From positions 14,249,999 through 14,313,998 of the forward strand of contig NC_060956.1 in the NCBI RefSeq assembly GCF_910589235.1: a stretch of 64,000 nucleotides of DNA, in the 5' to 3' direction. Position 1 is the first letter of the stretch. Every line of letters begins with the position of its first letter. A program made the position numbers and the translations under genes. The notes beneath the pieces were generated by a model, which saw only the letters and a list, made by a program, of their open reading frames with translations, did not search any database and had not been told where the DNA came from. This document shows, in pieces, positions 1 through 25,165 of this stretch. This DNA comes from Vespa crabro (taxonomy: Eukaryota; Arthropoda; Insecta; Hymenoptera; Vespidae).

Positions 1-71
1 CTAGAAGGACGAAGAAGAGGAGGAGAGAAACGTACAGATACACACGTGTGCAAACGTAGAGAAAGCGAAAG

Positions 72-73
72 AC

Positions 74-128
<55 letters not shown>

Positions 129-140
129 TAGAGAGAGAGA
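72..140. repeat. (GA)n microsatellite
   Basis: Imperfect GA array with AAGA interruptions, about 70 bp, visible directly in the sequence. Confidence 0.9.
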
Positions 141-340
141 CGTATGTATGTAGACGCTCGGAAAGCAGTGAACGTACGCGCGAGCGCGCGAGCACGTAAG
201 CCAGTGCGTCCACGTAGGCCCGTCTAGACGGCCGTCAGACGTATTATTGGGTTCGCGTAACTCTGCGCTACATTGCTATCGCGTTACGCGCACGTACGCG
301 CGCGCACACGCGCCTCCTGGCGAGGGTGTCGCTTCGTTCT

Positions 341-344
341 TTCT

Positions 345-381
<37 letters not shown>

Positions 382-402
382 CTATATATATGTATATATA
401 TT

Positions 403-441
<39 letters not shown>
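341..441. repeat. Compound (CT)n-(TA)n microsatellite
   Basis: About 38 bp of CT is followed almost directly by about 60 bp of TA with single-base interruptions. Confidence 0.9.
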
Positions 442-444
<3 letters not shown>

Positions 445-684
445 CGCGTGTTTGCACACGTTACTCGTCAGCGTATATAGACTGAACTACAGCGAGTTTA
501 ACTGACATAACCGTCGCTAATTACCGGCTGGCCCGGACCGTATGGCTAGATGTGTCCGCTCGATGCGTTCGTCCACGTTCGTATCTACGTACGCATGTGT
601 ATGTGTCTTCATAAATACGTGCGTGGGTTGGAGCGCTAACGACAAGATTAGGATGCAGACGCAGACGCGCTCGTTTGTCCTTCT

Positions 685-685
685 A

Positions 686-750
<65 letters not shown>

Positions 751-800
751 GTATATCTATCTACTGTTTGTCTGTCTATCTATCTATCTCTCTCCCTCTC
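685..800. repeat. (CT)n/(TATC)n compound microsatellite
   Basis: Interrupted CT array merging into TATC/TCTA tetranucleotide units. Confidence 0.85.
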
Positions 801-3261
801 TTTTTCTATTTCTTTTACTCTCACTCTTTCCGAATTAAAAGGAAGATAAAATGACGACTATTGGTGAGAGAACTAGATCGGCAATTCGCGAGATCCTTTG
901 GCAAAGGATAACTCGTAACCATCGACGAGGACATTCGCACGGAGAGGCGGCCATGCGGTCCGTAATTATCCTCTCCTCCAATTTGCAAACTTATATGTAA
1001 TTCAAATCGGTGCATGGCCGCCGGCTAATGCAATAATAATGACTTCGTGGAAATTACTGCGCGCGCGCAGACTGTCGTATATATAATCCTTGCGAAATAC
1101 GTGACACGAACGCCCTAGGAAATTCTCTTTCAACGTAACCCACCACCTGCAAATCCTTTTCGATTGCTCCTATCGAACCAATCGGGGATTTAATATTAGT
1201 TATTTGTTCCCCAAAAAAAAAGCAACTTGTTCAATCCTCATAACGTCTTTGTCGGTATGATTAGAAAACATTCAGAGGATCTCTCATATAAAAACCGGTA
1301 ATCGGTACTCTCTTCTCTTCAGCCACCTACGCGATATTTTCGTCTCTGAGAAAGAAAGAGATGGAAAAAAAAAGAAAAAGAGAGAGATAGAGAAAGAGAG
1401 AGATAGAGAGAGAGAAGAGTCAAGCTCATCGTCCAAGCTCGCGTCTCCTTTCATTTCTTCCTGGAACTTATCTCATTCAACCGGCACAAACCTATTTATA
1501 GTCACGCTTGAGGAGATGATAGAGCAGTCGACTGAATGAAAGCGTTACCTACTCCCGAATGTCGTTTTTACGATGAGCAAGGAACGTCGCATTTCACATG
1601 ACATTTGCCTCGAGAGATTTGCTAAATTCTCCCTTTTTTCTTCTCGGTATTATTTTGGTTCGGAAACCATTGGACGATTCTTAAGAGCCTTTTTTCTCCT
1701 CCAGTTCTAATCGACAGATTCGTCATCGAAGATTAATTTTAATCGCGACGGGTTATCCCTGGCATTACTCAGAGTCCACAGCGTGAACGTGGCAGAATTC
1801 CAGTTCTTCCTTTTCTTCCGTTCCCTTCATCTTCTCTTTCCTCCTTTTTCATTCGCATTTTCGTTCGATCTTTTTGCTCGACACTTTAATTGATACTTTA
1901 ACTGCTTCTCTCCTCCTTACTCGCTTCGCTCTTTTTCTATCTTTCCGAGAAAGAAGAGCGATGAAGGTGAGTGATACTCCTCGTCATTCCTTTCTGGCAA
2001 ACGACTTTATAATTGGTCCATTATTATCTTCCTCGTATATTTTATACGTTGATGAATATCAACGTTAAGCCATTGTATCTATCTTGGCACGATCGGCTCT
2101 TTGGTAATTATGATGCAACGAGATCGAAATGATCGACGAGCGACTATAGCACTTTCGAACTTTACTCTTTCAAACGGGTAATTACGTTGTTCTCTTTCCG
2201 AATTTATGTTTCCCGGAGTTGTGTAAAAATCATGCGTTTGAAATCGATATGACGTTGTTTTCAAATCAAGTGGACACTTACGTACTTACAGAGGCCCCCA
2301 TGACTTTCCTGGAAACAAAATTTCCAAGCAGCATTCCTTTCAAACGCGAGCTAGTTTACTCGCATATCTTATTATCTCAAACGAGTTCGTGATTGCTGAT
2401 AGTGAAATTGTTATGGATTAACGGAAAGGGTAGATTTGTCGTTTGAATTACATCTGTCTCATGTTTACGAAGTAATTATTCGTAGAGAAATAATATTCTA
2501 AGTAAAAGTTGACAAGGTCTTAAACGTTCTACGTAACGTTAAGATTTCCTTTCAAGTCGTGTATGTCACCCGATACCTTTGATGATTGAGAGTAATGCGT
2601 TGTTCGCTATCTCGCATCGTTCTTTTATTGTCAATCGTGTCATGGATATTCGATGTTTTGTCTTGCGATAGACACAACTAACTGATATTACAGTTGGTAT
2701 ACTCTGGATTATGATAGGCATCGATCGCGTTCGCATTCTAATGATCGTTAACACCGAGATAGGATAACCAACTAACCACTTCGAAATCTACTTAGACTCA
2801 GACAATTCACGTTTATTGAAACTTCGTCTATTGATCCTTCGAATTCCAATCTTTCGACCTAGATCATTTCTCGGATTCGTTTACATAAAAAAATAAAATG
2901 TTTTAACGGTAAGAAAGCATCGATAAAAATGATAACGGACTCGCGAACTGGAATTTAATAACGGAGCCGATCTAAATCAGTACGTTGAATGGTCTTCGAT
3001 GTAATACTAAACTCGTGAATTCCAATCAAATAGTGTTAGTTGGAATGATTGAGGAATAAAACTTTACTCGATATTATTTGTTAAATTCTTCGATCGATTC
3101 TTAAACGTAATCCGAACATACGATTAACAGATTACCTCTCTGTAAAGAATCGAAGACACGCCCGAGTCGACCTATCAACTCTATTTGTCGTTTTATTTTC
3201 ACGTAGCCAAGAACGCACACGTGTCGTTTAGTGATTGCTATTAAAATTGAAGCAAACCTTT

Positions 3262-3262
3262 A

Positions 3263-3309
<47 letters not shown>

Positions 3310-3326
3310 AAGAGAGAGAAAGAGAT
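3262..3326. repeat. (GA)n microsatellite
   Basis: Imperfect GA array of about 65 bp. Confidence 0.85.
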
Positions 3327-5425
3327 TCGGTCGCGAGACAAAATACGCACGCTTACGCGCTAGTTCGTCGTACAAAACAGGAAGAACCACTTGTCATAGA
3401 TTAGGCGTGCTCTCCTGTCCGTAGAGAACACACACGTGTGCCCTATGGGACACACGTTCGCCTACACGTACTCCGTCGAAACATTCGATTTAACTATCGT
3501 CTAACCTACTTTCGAGCATGTTGTTGTTCTTCTTCATCTTCTAATCAAGTACACGCGGTACTTTCTCATGGCTTGCATACGGTACGAATCAAAAAGAGCT
3601 GTGCGATACATGCATATTAATATCACGTACGATCGATAAAGGAGTTTAATACGCGTACTACTCCTTCTGGTGAACGAGCATGTTCTACGTACATCATTAC
3701 GGGCTTGTATCTCTTACGTGCGTACCTTCTCTATAGAGTCTTAACTACCTACTAAAATGATTATCGTAAGAATTCTCACGGAAATAAAATCTTATCGGTT
3801 CTTTATACTATAGTCTTTATTTTTCGAATGATAATAAGAAATCTTGTAAACGTAATCGAAGAGTCGATCGATCGAAAGTTAACGCGACGGATGCTCGTTC
3901 TCGCATACGTTCGACAAGCACTTGTTTTTGTAACGTTAATTAGAGCTCCGTTTTACGCGTGCTCGCCCGATGTAATAGGGACACACATAGAAACTCACAC
4001 GCTCACGAAGGCAGACTCGCAAAGAGACATGCTCGAGTAAAAGGCTGGCACGTATCCTGCGCTCTATCTCTACCTCCGTCGTGCTACGTTGCTACTTCAT
4101 GCGTGCGTCCGCATTCCTAGCCTTCAATTACGTACGGCCGTAGTTATGTATGTACCTTCGATACGTGCGTGTACTCTTGTCTATTAGAGAACGTCGGCCA
4201 CGAGATTATTATTCAACCAGAAGTACCGCGACAGCGTGCGCTCGCCCAGTCCGTTGCTGCTGCTGCTGCCGTAGCTGCGCCTTTGTTGCTTCTCTCCCTC
4301 TTCATTTCTATCTCTCTTCTCTTTGCCTCTCTTTCTCTCTGTGTTCTCAACTACGCGGCCTAATGTCCCATTCTATGTGCCTGCCTTAAAAGAGAGAGAA
4401 AGAGAGAGATCCCTGCCTCTTTATCTGCTTTCCACGCTCCAAGACGCTGGAAATCAAGTCTTCTCTAAGAATCGATTTCAAACCCTCTTCGATGTTCTTC
4501 TCCGCTCCATTTCTGCCGATTTGCTGGTTCGTTCCTGAATAACGAGATCCTTCCGTAACGTCGTTATCCTTGCGTTACGGCAAACTGTGGCAAAATGATC
4601 GGTTCGTTCCTTTTCTCTCGTTCATTCGTCCATTCGTTTATTCATCTTCGAAGGTTTCTCTCTCTTTCTCTCTCTCTCACTCTTTTTTCTCTCTCTTTTA
4701 GATCGAAAGGAAGAAAGAAACTTCTATCCAAGATATGTTACCGTAAGACCTTAAGATACGACGTGGCAAAAGGATTTTTTCACCGGATCGATCGACCGAT
4801 CGGCTTTTAAATTATACACGAGGAGAATATCGTCGATACATAGACGTGTACTCGAGCGAGACGCGACGTGCAGTAGCGATCAATGAATTTGACCCGCGGC
4901 GGAATAGATTTATCGTGACGTAACGATCGTTTTACATTGCCTCGTACGATTAATCGATCGAATAAAATGCATTTAGAAGCGCTGAAGCGCAACTCGAAAG
5001 CGGACGAGCTATCCTCTAGTCCGAGTTGCATCTGATCTATTCGCTTAACGAAATTACGATTTCCATTATATATACATATATATATATATATGCGTGCGTG
5101 CGTGCGTGTGTGTGTGTGTGTACACTATTTCGAATTATCATAGATTTTTCTCAATGGAATCGTAAAGAGACGCGTAAGGTATTCGTTCTGCCGCATCTGC
5201 CAGCACCGGCTTCTTCGCCGACTTCGTTTCCACGCACGGAAACACATAATTGAAAGGCGAGGAGAGCCTCGTAAATAACTGCGCTAATTATTTCTAGCCC
5301 CGCCAATTTCCTGCCTCCTCCTTGCACTCCCTCGTTCTTCCCCCTTCCCCTTTCCTTCCTTTCTCCCTCCTTCTCCTCTTCCTCCTCCACCTCTTCTTCC
5401 TTCCCTTCCTACAGTTCTTCCTTTC

Positions 5426-5429
<4 letters not shown>

Positions 5430-5476
<47 letters not shown>
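5430..5476. repeat. (CT)n microsatellite
   Basis: Nearly perfect CT array within a longer pyrimidine-rich strand (5330-5480). Confidence 0.9.
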
Positions 5477-5480
<4 letters not shown>

Positions 5481-6786
5481 CTGAACACTGTTTCCTTCCA
5501 ACCTGACTTTCCTCGTTTACCCAAGAAATTTACGCCAGTAAGACGAACTCTACATCAACGTATTTATTATTTTTACTTAAGAAAAAATAAAAAAAAAATA
5601 AAAATAAGAAATAAAAGAAAGAGAGAGAGAGAGAGAGAAAGAGAAAATTGGAGGATTCTGACAATAAAATATTTGTGACTTGTTGCCGATTTCGGAGCGA
5701 GTAAGTAAGCAAGTATAAAGTAAGTACGTGAATACCCGTACTCGAGACCATTGTTTTTTGTTTCTTTCTCAGCTTTATTTTCGAGGTTAATGAAAGGACC
5801 TTGACTGATTTCACGAGCGTACGCGCACGCACGAGTATCGCAAAACTTCTCGAGGGGAGAACTCGCGAAAGAAAAGGGAAAAAAAATATAGAGGAAGACT
5901 GTGCGCAGAAAGAGTAAGAGTAAAAGAGAAGAGGAAAAGGAGGGGGGAGGAAGGGACGGGAGAACGAAGGAAGCAAAGAAAGATGGCGGTTGAGATTATG
6001 TGTGCTGTTGCCATGCAATTTGACTACCTGCCACGGACACGTGCGCACGGCTAACTTTACTCTCTTGCTCTCTCTCTTTTTCTTTTCTCCTTATTACCTT
6101 TTTCTTTTGCTTCTTCCTTGACATAAGATTGCCCTTCTTATTATTATTATTTTTCCGATCAAAGATACTAACGCTTCTGATAGTCGCGATTCTTAATCCG
6201 GTAGGCAGAGTCGACGCGATTAGTCCGGTTACCGTGGAAAAACGAGGGATGAGAGTGCTTCGTCGAAGAAGAGGGCTCTCATCCGCGGAGTCACTTATCG
6301 TCTTGTTCTCCCTCGCAAGGTACTCCGAACCTGAGGAGGACTCGGTGCACCTTGTCGAGTGCTCACTACTATCGTCTTTCTTCTATTCCCGCGCATCCGG
6401 GAAAAGAAAGAAGGGTGAGAGAGGTCGAAGGCTGTTTACATAGAAATTCCTAGCGTGAAATCTTGTCGAATAGCAGAAAAGAGAAAAGAAGAGAAGAGAG
6501 GAGAAAAGAAGAGGAGGTTAGGTAAGGGAAGGGAAGGGAAGAAAAGAGAAGGCAGCGGTACCTGACTCTAGCTCTCCACCTTCGGGACCCCGTGCTGGCG
6601 TGGTGCCATTTTTATAAGGCCCATAAAGGCCATGAACGACCGTCGAAAATAGTTTTGGATGGCCGAGCGAGAGCTGGTAGACGCTATTAACTGTTCTCCA
6701 GGTACCCAGTGGTATAAAATTGACTTTTTATCGTGACTCGCGCGCTTGAAAGACCGAGAGAAATAGGAAGGGAGAAAACAGGAGGA

Positions 6787-6787
6787 A

Positions 6788-6824
<37 letters not shown>

Positions 6825-6836
6825 GAAAGAGAGAAA
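6787..6836. repeat. (GA)n microsatellite
   Basis: GA array of about 50 bp just downstream of the unique island at 6560-6740. Confidence 0.85.
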
Positions 6837-7130
6837 AGAAACGACTGGAAATTAGTCAGCGACGTTTTCGAAGATTCCTGAACGTCGCCGCCACCGTCGA
6901 CCGCGCGCGTGTTCTTTTGTTCTCCTTTTGCGGACCCAAATACCGTTTTACCGTGGGCATACCGGTGCATTCGAGGCATCGTTCCTTCTCTTTCCTTCCT
7001 TCCTTCCTTCCTTTCTTCCTTCCTTCCTACCACTTATATTCTCTCTTACGATTCTCGTACGTTCTCTGGACGATTCCCCTTTCCTCTTTACCTTTATACT
7101 CACTCCCCTTGCGACTTCCTTCGACTGCTC

Positions 7131-7210
7131 TTCGTCGTCGTCGTCGTCGTCCTCTTCGTCCTCGTTGTCCTCGTTGTCCTCATCGTCCTCGTTGTCCTCT
7201 TCCTCCTCCT
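7131..7210. repeat. TCG/TCC trinucleotide array
   Basis: Degenerate TCN trinucleotide run. It creates artificial acidic or Ser-rich frames on both strands and is not coding. Confidence 0.8.
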
Positions 7211-9176
7211 TCTCTTTTACCATCTTTTCTCCGTTTTCGTGACTCCACCGCAAAATCGGCAGAATTCCTTAATCCTAGAATATGTATATCCGAATCGCAC
7301 AAATATATCTCATTAAGCAACGCGATATACTTATTGTCTTCGATGAATTCTCTCGAAAGTTTATTACATTAGATCGTATTCCTTAAAAAAAAAGTAACAG
7401 ATAAAAAAGAAAAGAAAAAAAAAAGAAATATCAAAATAATCCCAACCTTTTCGCGTTAACAATAACACTTGCCAAATTAACATTATGGCAAGCGTTTCGA
7501 AAAATTTACTTCAATAAATCGTTCCGTTAAATCAGTTATCGTTATCACAGCATCATAAGTTCCATCGTCGTCGATGGTTTAGCTCATGTACGGCTTGAGG
7601 ATCTTCGTCTCGAGGACGTTTCATTAATAGATGTATAATATCGTAGCATATGCGCGGTTATTATCGCAGATTTGTGCACCATTGTGCCTCGTAAATTCTC
7701 TCGCAATTTCCTTCGGAGAGGCTGACTTTGTGACGAATGAAAAGGGAAGGAAGAGAAGAAAAAGAAGAAGGAGAGATGGCTCGAATAAGAGCCCGAATAA
7801 TGCATCCGCTAAGTAAATCCATAGAATGATGCACTATTTGCGGTAACTTAGGCCTCCTACGCATTGCTGCCCTCGAAAGCACGGATCCAAAACGACAGTG
7901 ACGATAATGATGATAATGACGATGACCGGCCAAAAACAAACCAATCGGCCGACCGACCGCAATCGACCGCTTGGTCATCTTTTATTTTCTTTTTCATTTC
8001 TTCCGTAGAGTCGCGTACTTCTCTTCTCCTACCTTTTTTTCTGAAGTTATGTTATATTCCATTGTACGTACAAGCTATTGTTATTATGATTTGTATGACG
8101 GTTAACTCGTTAGCTGTCCTAGTCTTCCACGATAAGCCTTTGAGCAGCGATTCAAGATGCTTTCGTAGTACCGCAGAATGTTCCACTCGAATTAAAGTTG
8201 CAGTACTCTATTTGTCGACGCAGTACTTATATAAGCGAACAAAAATAGTAGGTTCGTTCAATTTTAGTCGAACAGATTCGATTTGTTCGATAGGGTTCGT
8301 TTCATAATTAACGATAAAAAAAGGAAACAAAGAAAGACCGGTATCTCTTCTTCTTCTTTTTCTTCTTCTTCGAGAAGATGGCTAATTAAAAAATAAACAA
8401 AAACGCAAATGCATTAACAAAGTGACCGAGTTCGACGATTAAAGCGTCCAATCCGTTTCGTCGAGGCTGTCAACGCGCCGCTTCCTGCCATTTGTCAACC
8501 AACTTTATGGGTTTTATATGCACAGTCAAGTACGGCTACGAGCGTTCGCGCGAGAAAACGGTATTCGCGCGTCGCTGCGTTCATTAATTTTCGCGGACGA
8601 GGCCCGGTAGCCACATGACTCCAGTAAGTTCATTAAAAACGGTATGCGTTGCCTCTACTCCGAGACTTATTGCGTTAACACTTATAACAAATAATACTTA
8701 GAATAAATAAAGGATTAGGTTCACATTTATATTCAACTAAACAAAATTTTTTTTTCATCCAAACATTTCCAATATATTTCTAAAAATCAGACGAGAGGAA
8801 AAAAGTAAACTTTTCCCAATGGCATGAAACAGATTTTGATGGAGCTGATGATTTTCTGACGGTGTCGGTAAAGTAACGATCCCCGTGATGCTTCGAATTT
8901 ATTATGAAGACAGCGTTGATGTGCCAAAGGAGTTAAGGGCTTGGCCTAAACTTACGGCTTACTCCGACTCTCTCTTTCTCTCTGCTTCTCTCTGTTTCTC
9001 TCTGCTTCTCTCTCTCTCTCCCTCTCTCTCTCTCCATCTATCTATCTATCTATCTATCTCTTTCTTACTTACTCCCTTGCGAGGTCTTTGCACCGCCAAG
9101 TTTGCTTTATAAATATCATCGGAGAACGAGTGGGCTTGCTAGAGAAGCTGCGTCGTTATGGATCCAGAAGCGATCT

Positions 9177-9236
9177 TCTCCTTCTTCTTCTTCTTGTTCT
9201 TCTTCTTCTTCTTCTTCTTCTTCTTCTTCTTCTTCC
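9177..9236. repeat. (TTC)n microsatellite
   Basis: About 60 bp of TTC with one interruption, just beyond the likely AGGF1 poly(A) region. Confidence 0.9.
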
Positions 9237-9401
9237 TTTTTGACAAACTTGAAAAGATCTTCGATAAAGTACGAAGATTCAAAATTGCCTTGTCATTTAT
9301 TTATATTTATTATTAGAATCAACAATATCTTCATTAGAATCTCGTTAACGAAAATATAATGAAAATCGTTGAAATGCGATTGGAACGTTTTCTCCTAGCG
9401 A

Positions 9402-21421
<12,020 letters not shown>

Positions 21422-22003
21422 TTTTTTGTTTTATTCACTGAAATAAGAAACAGATATATAAACAAAGTTTTGTAGAATTATAATTACACGAATATATAAA
21501 TAATATTTATTTCGTAATAGAAGAAATATTAAGAAAATTTACACAAACCCGTATAAAATCAAATGGAATTATTACAATAAATTTTTTCAGAATCAAACGC
21601 AATTAAATCATTTATTTAACCTGGTTAATAAGGAATCTGAACAAATCTTAAAGGCAAATACGCAGTGACATCTGGAAACAGCTTTGTTAACACCTCTGAT
21701 TCAACATGGCTGCTCCCAGGCCAACGGAAGTCTTCAAAATGACATTTGTTTGTTGAATTGCAAGAAAACGCGTTAAGATTTCGTTAGTTCACGCAGTTAA
21801 ATTATTATCGATATTCACAAAAATTGAATTGACATTTCGTTTCACATATTCGTATTCTAATATAAAGACTCACACACGGTTTTTCCTATTCGTTTTGCGA
21901 ATGTTCTCTAACACTACTTGGCAGATGCAAGTATTGTGCAGTGTTTTGTTATTAAAATATTATTTAAAACTGTATCTTTGTTGCGTCTTCAGGACATGAG
22001 ACA
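21422..22003. promoter_or_regulatory. Divergent intergenic region between AGGF1 and DNAJC13
   Basis: Only about 580 bp separate the two start codons, which point away from each other. A YY1/Pho-type motif CAACATGGCTGC lies at 21702-21713 near the middle. Such motifs often mark start regions of TATA-less housekeeping genes. Just before the DNAJC13 start is an acceptor-like TCTTCAG (ending at about 21992), so DNAJC13 may have a 5' UTR intron. I saw no TATA box in a standard position. A shared bidirectional promoter is an inference from spacing. Confidence 0.5.
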
Positions 22004-22007
22004 ATGA
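21996..22007 (+). other. Minimal upstream ORF overlapping the DNAJC13 start
   Basis: ATG-AGA-CAA-TGA overlaps the DNAJC13 start codon (22004): the uORF stop TGA shares its bases with the main ATG. Such start-stop overlap could allow reinitiation and damp translation. It matters only if the transcript includes this stretch. Confidence 0.45.
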
Positions 22008-22856
22008 TGCCACTAAAGGATAACCAGGATCTTGCATGCTTTCTGGTCACTAAACATTCATGGAAAGGGAAGTAAGTCTATGTACTTTGTTTTGTTAGAT
22101 TAATTTTCTATTATCTTAAAAAGATTATTTTTTCATTATTCATTCTTTTAGTAAAATTATACGATACTATATAAAAATGATTCTCTAATAAAAATATTTT
22201 ATTAGCACATGTGCTTTATATAAACCATTATCTTTAGATAAGAAAGATAATAAAACTCTCTTATAATGTTAACTATATTATAAATATTCAGATATATTTA
22301 AATAATATGCAATATATTATATATAATATATATATAATATTTATTTGATAAAACTATAAAATTCATATCTTTGAAAGTTTAAAATTTTTTATTTGGAAAT
22401 ACATAAATATAGATTCTATGAAATGTATTATAGGTACAAACGTATTTTTTCCATTGGATCCATGGGTATTACGACATATAATCCTGGGACCTTAGAGGTT
22501 ACTAATAAATGGGATTACTCTGAATTTATTAGTATACAACCTACAAATAAGCATCAGTTGGGTTCCTGTGAATTCAGCATAACTATGCGGAAAGAACGTA
22601 AAGTTGATACAATGAAATTTAGTTCAGAACATAGAGCACATTTGTTAACAGAAGCACTCAAATATAGAAATCAGTTCGCAGAGAAATCAAAAGAAATTTT
22701 GGTGAGTCATCAGTTATATACGTGTTCTCCTATATTGAAATTCTGTATTAAATTTCAATGGCACATCTATTATCATGTTAGCCATATGGTCATGATACAC
22801 CTATGCATGGGATAGTATTATGTTCTATCTGTTCTTTATCATTAACACATACATAA

Positions 22857-22898
<42 letters not shown>

Positions 22899-23283
22899 GC
22901 ATCTGGGTGTCTTTACATGATATTTTTTTGCATAATTCACATTTACATGATTTTCTGTACATATTTTATTCAGAAGTTCTATTTATTTTTTCACAATTGT
23001 AGAAGCTTACATTAATTAGTTTACAGAAAATGTCATGAAAATTATGCGTATTCAATAAAAGAAAAAAATATTTCTATTCATTTTTCTCAGCAGATTAACT
23101 TTCTTTTTACGCGTTTATTAAACAAAATGTTTTTAATAAATGTACTTCTATATTTTAATTGATTTTTTGTATAATTTGCATTAATTTAACACAAGTTCTA
23201 TATTTTTTGTGAATCAATTTTTACATGATTTTTTTATATGACTTTTTTGCATAATATAATTTCACCATGTAAAAAGAGATCCA

Positions 23284-23333
<50 letters not shown>

Positions 23334-25101
23334 CTTTTATGAAGTAATTTTTAGAAACATATATTGCTTGTTCTTATGTTAGCGTAATAATATTTATATA
23401 GCAAAACAAAAGATTTTTAAATTACATACTATAATAAATAAATATTACAATTGAATATTATTAATCTTATTAGATAATAAGATATCTTCCTTATTTATAG
23501 AAATATCATGCTGTTAAATGCCATTGGTCTGATACAACATTACCAATAGTATTGGAAGTAACTCCATATAGTCTTGATCAGCTGGATCCTACAACGAACA
23601 TGCTACTTTCCAGTTATTGTTATAAGGACTTTGAAGGCATCGCTACGATGAAAGACTATTCTAATGGATTTGTGATTGTTTGTGGTGGATTTGGACGTTT
23701 ACATCTTTTTGCATCTTCTCAGATAGAGGAAATAAAAAAGAAACTATTGGAATCAGCAATAAATAATCTAGGAATCAATATAAAAGTTTTAAAAGAACCA
23801 ATAAAAATGAAAGATTTTCTTGCACAAAGATTAGGCAAATTCAGTAGTGATGAACATATAACAAGCGGATCAGAATTTACTGTTCATAAAATTTCACCTA
23901 GATATAAAGAACCACAAAAAAGAACACTTTGCCTTTCTGATACTTGCTTATTGGAAAGGGATCCACAAACATATAATATTTGTACTCTTAGACCACTATC
24001 AGATATTTTTGCTCTTATTCGTGATAATAAAAATCCACAATTATTTACGATACAATATTTAAATGGACAAATAAGAAGTTACACTGCAACAGACAGAGAT
24101 TCCCTGTTAGCTTCATTACTTGATGGTGTAAGAGCATCTGGAAATAGAGATGCTCATGTAAGAATGCACCCAATTGCAAGAGGAAAAAGATTAGGACCTC
24201 TTAATTTATCTGTTGATGAAGAAGTAGAAATATCCCATGTTAAATTCTTACAACAACCACCAGGAGGACGTACTTTTGCAGAAATTTTGGAAAGGTTTAA
24301 TGCTAATATACCGTATAGTGGTCTCAATTATTCAATAACTCAAGATGTAAGAGAAAATTCATATTGATAATTATAATTAAGATATCTCTCAGTAAACAGT
24401 TTGTTTTAATATTTTAAAAACTAACAATATAGGCCTACAGTACATTGAAGCGGTTACAATTGATCAAGACGGAAATATCTCGGGATCTATACTTGACATG
24501 AGTACTAAATATTTCGTAATAAGAAACAACTATTACTTGAAACATAAATATCTCTATGACATCATTAAAACGATTCAACTGAGGTATTTCTGTCTGATAT
24601 CATACGTAGAAAACATGCAAACTGAGATTTTTTCCCTTTGTTCAGGACGGTACACCGCTTGAATGGACTGTACCAAGCTTACAGCTTCAACTGTACAGTG
24701 TGATGAATAACTACTTACAGGGACTTTTTACTGAGAATAAAGAGAAAATTATACTTGCTGCCTTAAGCACCTTAGTAAATAAAGAGCTAGAAGGGAATGA
24801 TGAGATCGAAGCACAGTTTCATGCTATACGAAGATTAGTAGCAAGTAAAGTTGGATTCACTGCATTCACCTCTTTTGCTGGATTTAGAGAAGCTATTGGT
24901 ACTAGAGTTGTAAAAGCATTAAAGAGAGAAGATTGTGGTGTTACACAGGCTGCTATAGATTGTATATGTGCGCTTATGCAACCAATGCATGATGATTGTG
25001 ACCTAAGGCAAGAACAATTAAACAAAAGCAGTCTTCTTAGTAGTAACAAATTTTTAGAAAGTTTACTTGAAATGTGGATTAATCATATTGTAAGTATTTC
25101 A

Positions 25102-25165
<64 letters not shown>

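Larger units (their letters stand above)
1..9401. other. Repeat-rich non-coding DNA downstream of AGGF1
   Basis: No reading frame here is convincing. The long open frames are translations of CT/GA, TTC or T-rich runs (poly-Ser/Leu or Arg/Glu). Unique GC-richer islands occur near 840-1080, 6560-6740 and 8460-8650, with AT-rich homeodomain-like sites (TTTATAA, TTTATGG) set in otherwise GC-rich sequence, so cis-regulatory function is possible. A possible plus-strand first exon (ATG AAG followed by GTGAGT) sits at 1961-1966. An AAGATGGCGG motif lies at about 5980. The 3' UTR of AGGF1 probably covers roughly 9290-9401. Confidence 0.6.

Noticed and set aside
5322..6048. Long open frames of 118-172 codons on both strands
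   Set aside because: They are translations of CT/GA and T-rich tracts (Ser/Leu or Arg/Glu runs) without motifs or splice context.
6510..6545. GGTTAGGTAAGGG tract as telomere-like repeat
   Set aside because: Only one TTAGG unit; the rest is purine-rich AAGGG sequence.
6909..7372. Overlapping plus and minus frames of 100-150 codons
   Set aside because: Arise from TCN trinucleotide and TTCC repeats; composition is poly-Ser, Arg/Pro or Asp/Glu.
7661..8307. Frames of 105 and 147 codons near 8 kb
   Set aside because: No domains, no splice support, and the composition follows local repeats.
22820..23002. Tyr/Ile-rich frame in DNAJC13 intron 2
   Set aside because: Produced by a TA microsatellite inside an intron with clear flanking splice sites.
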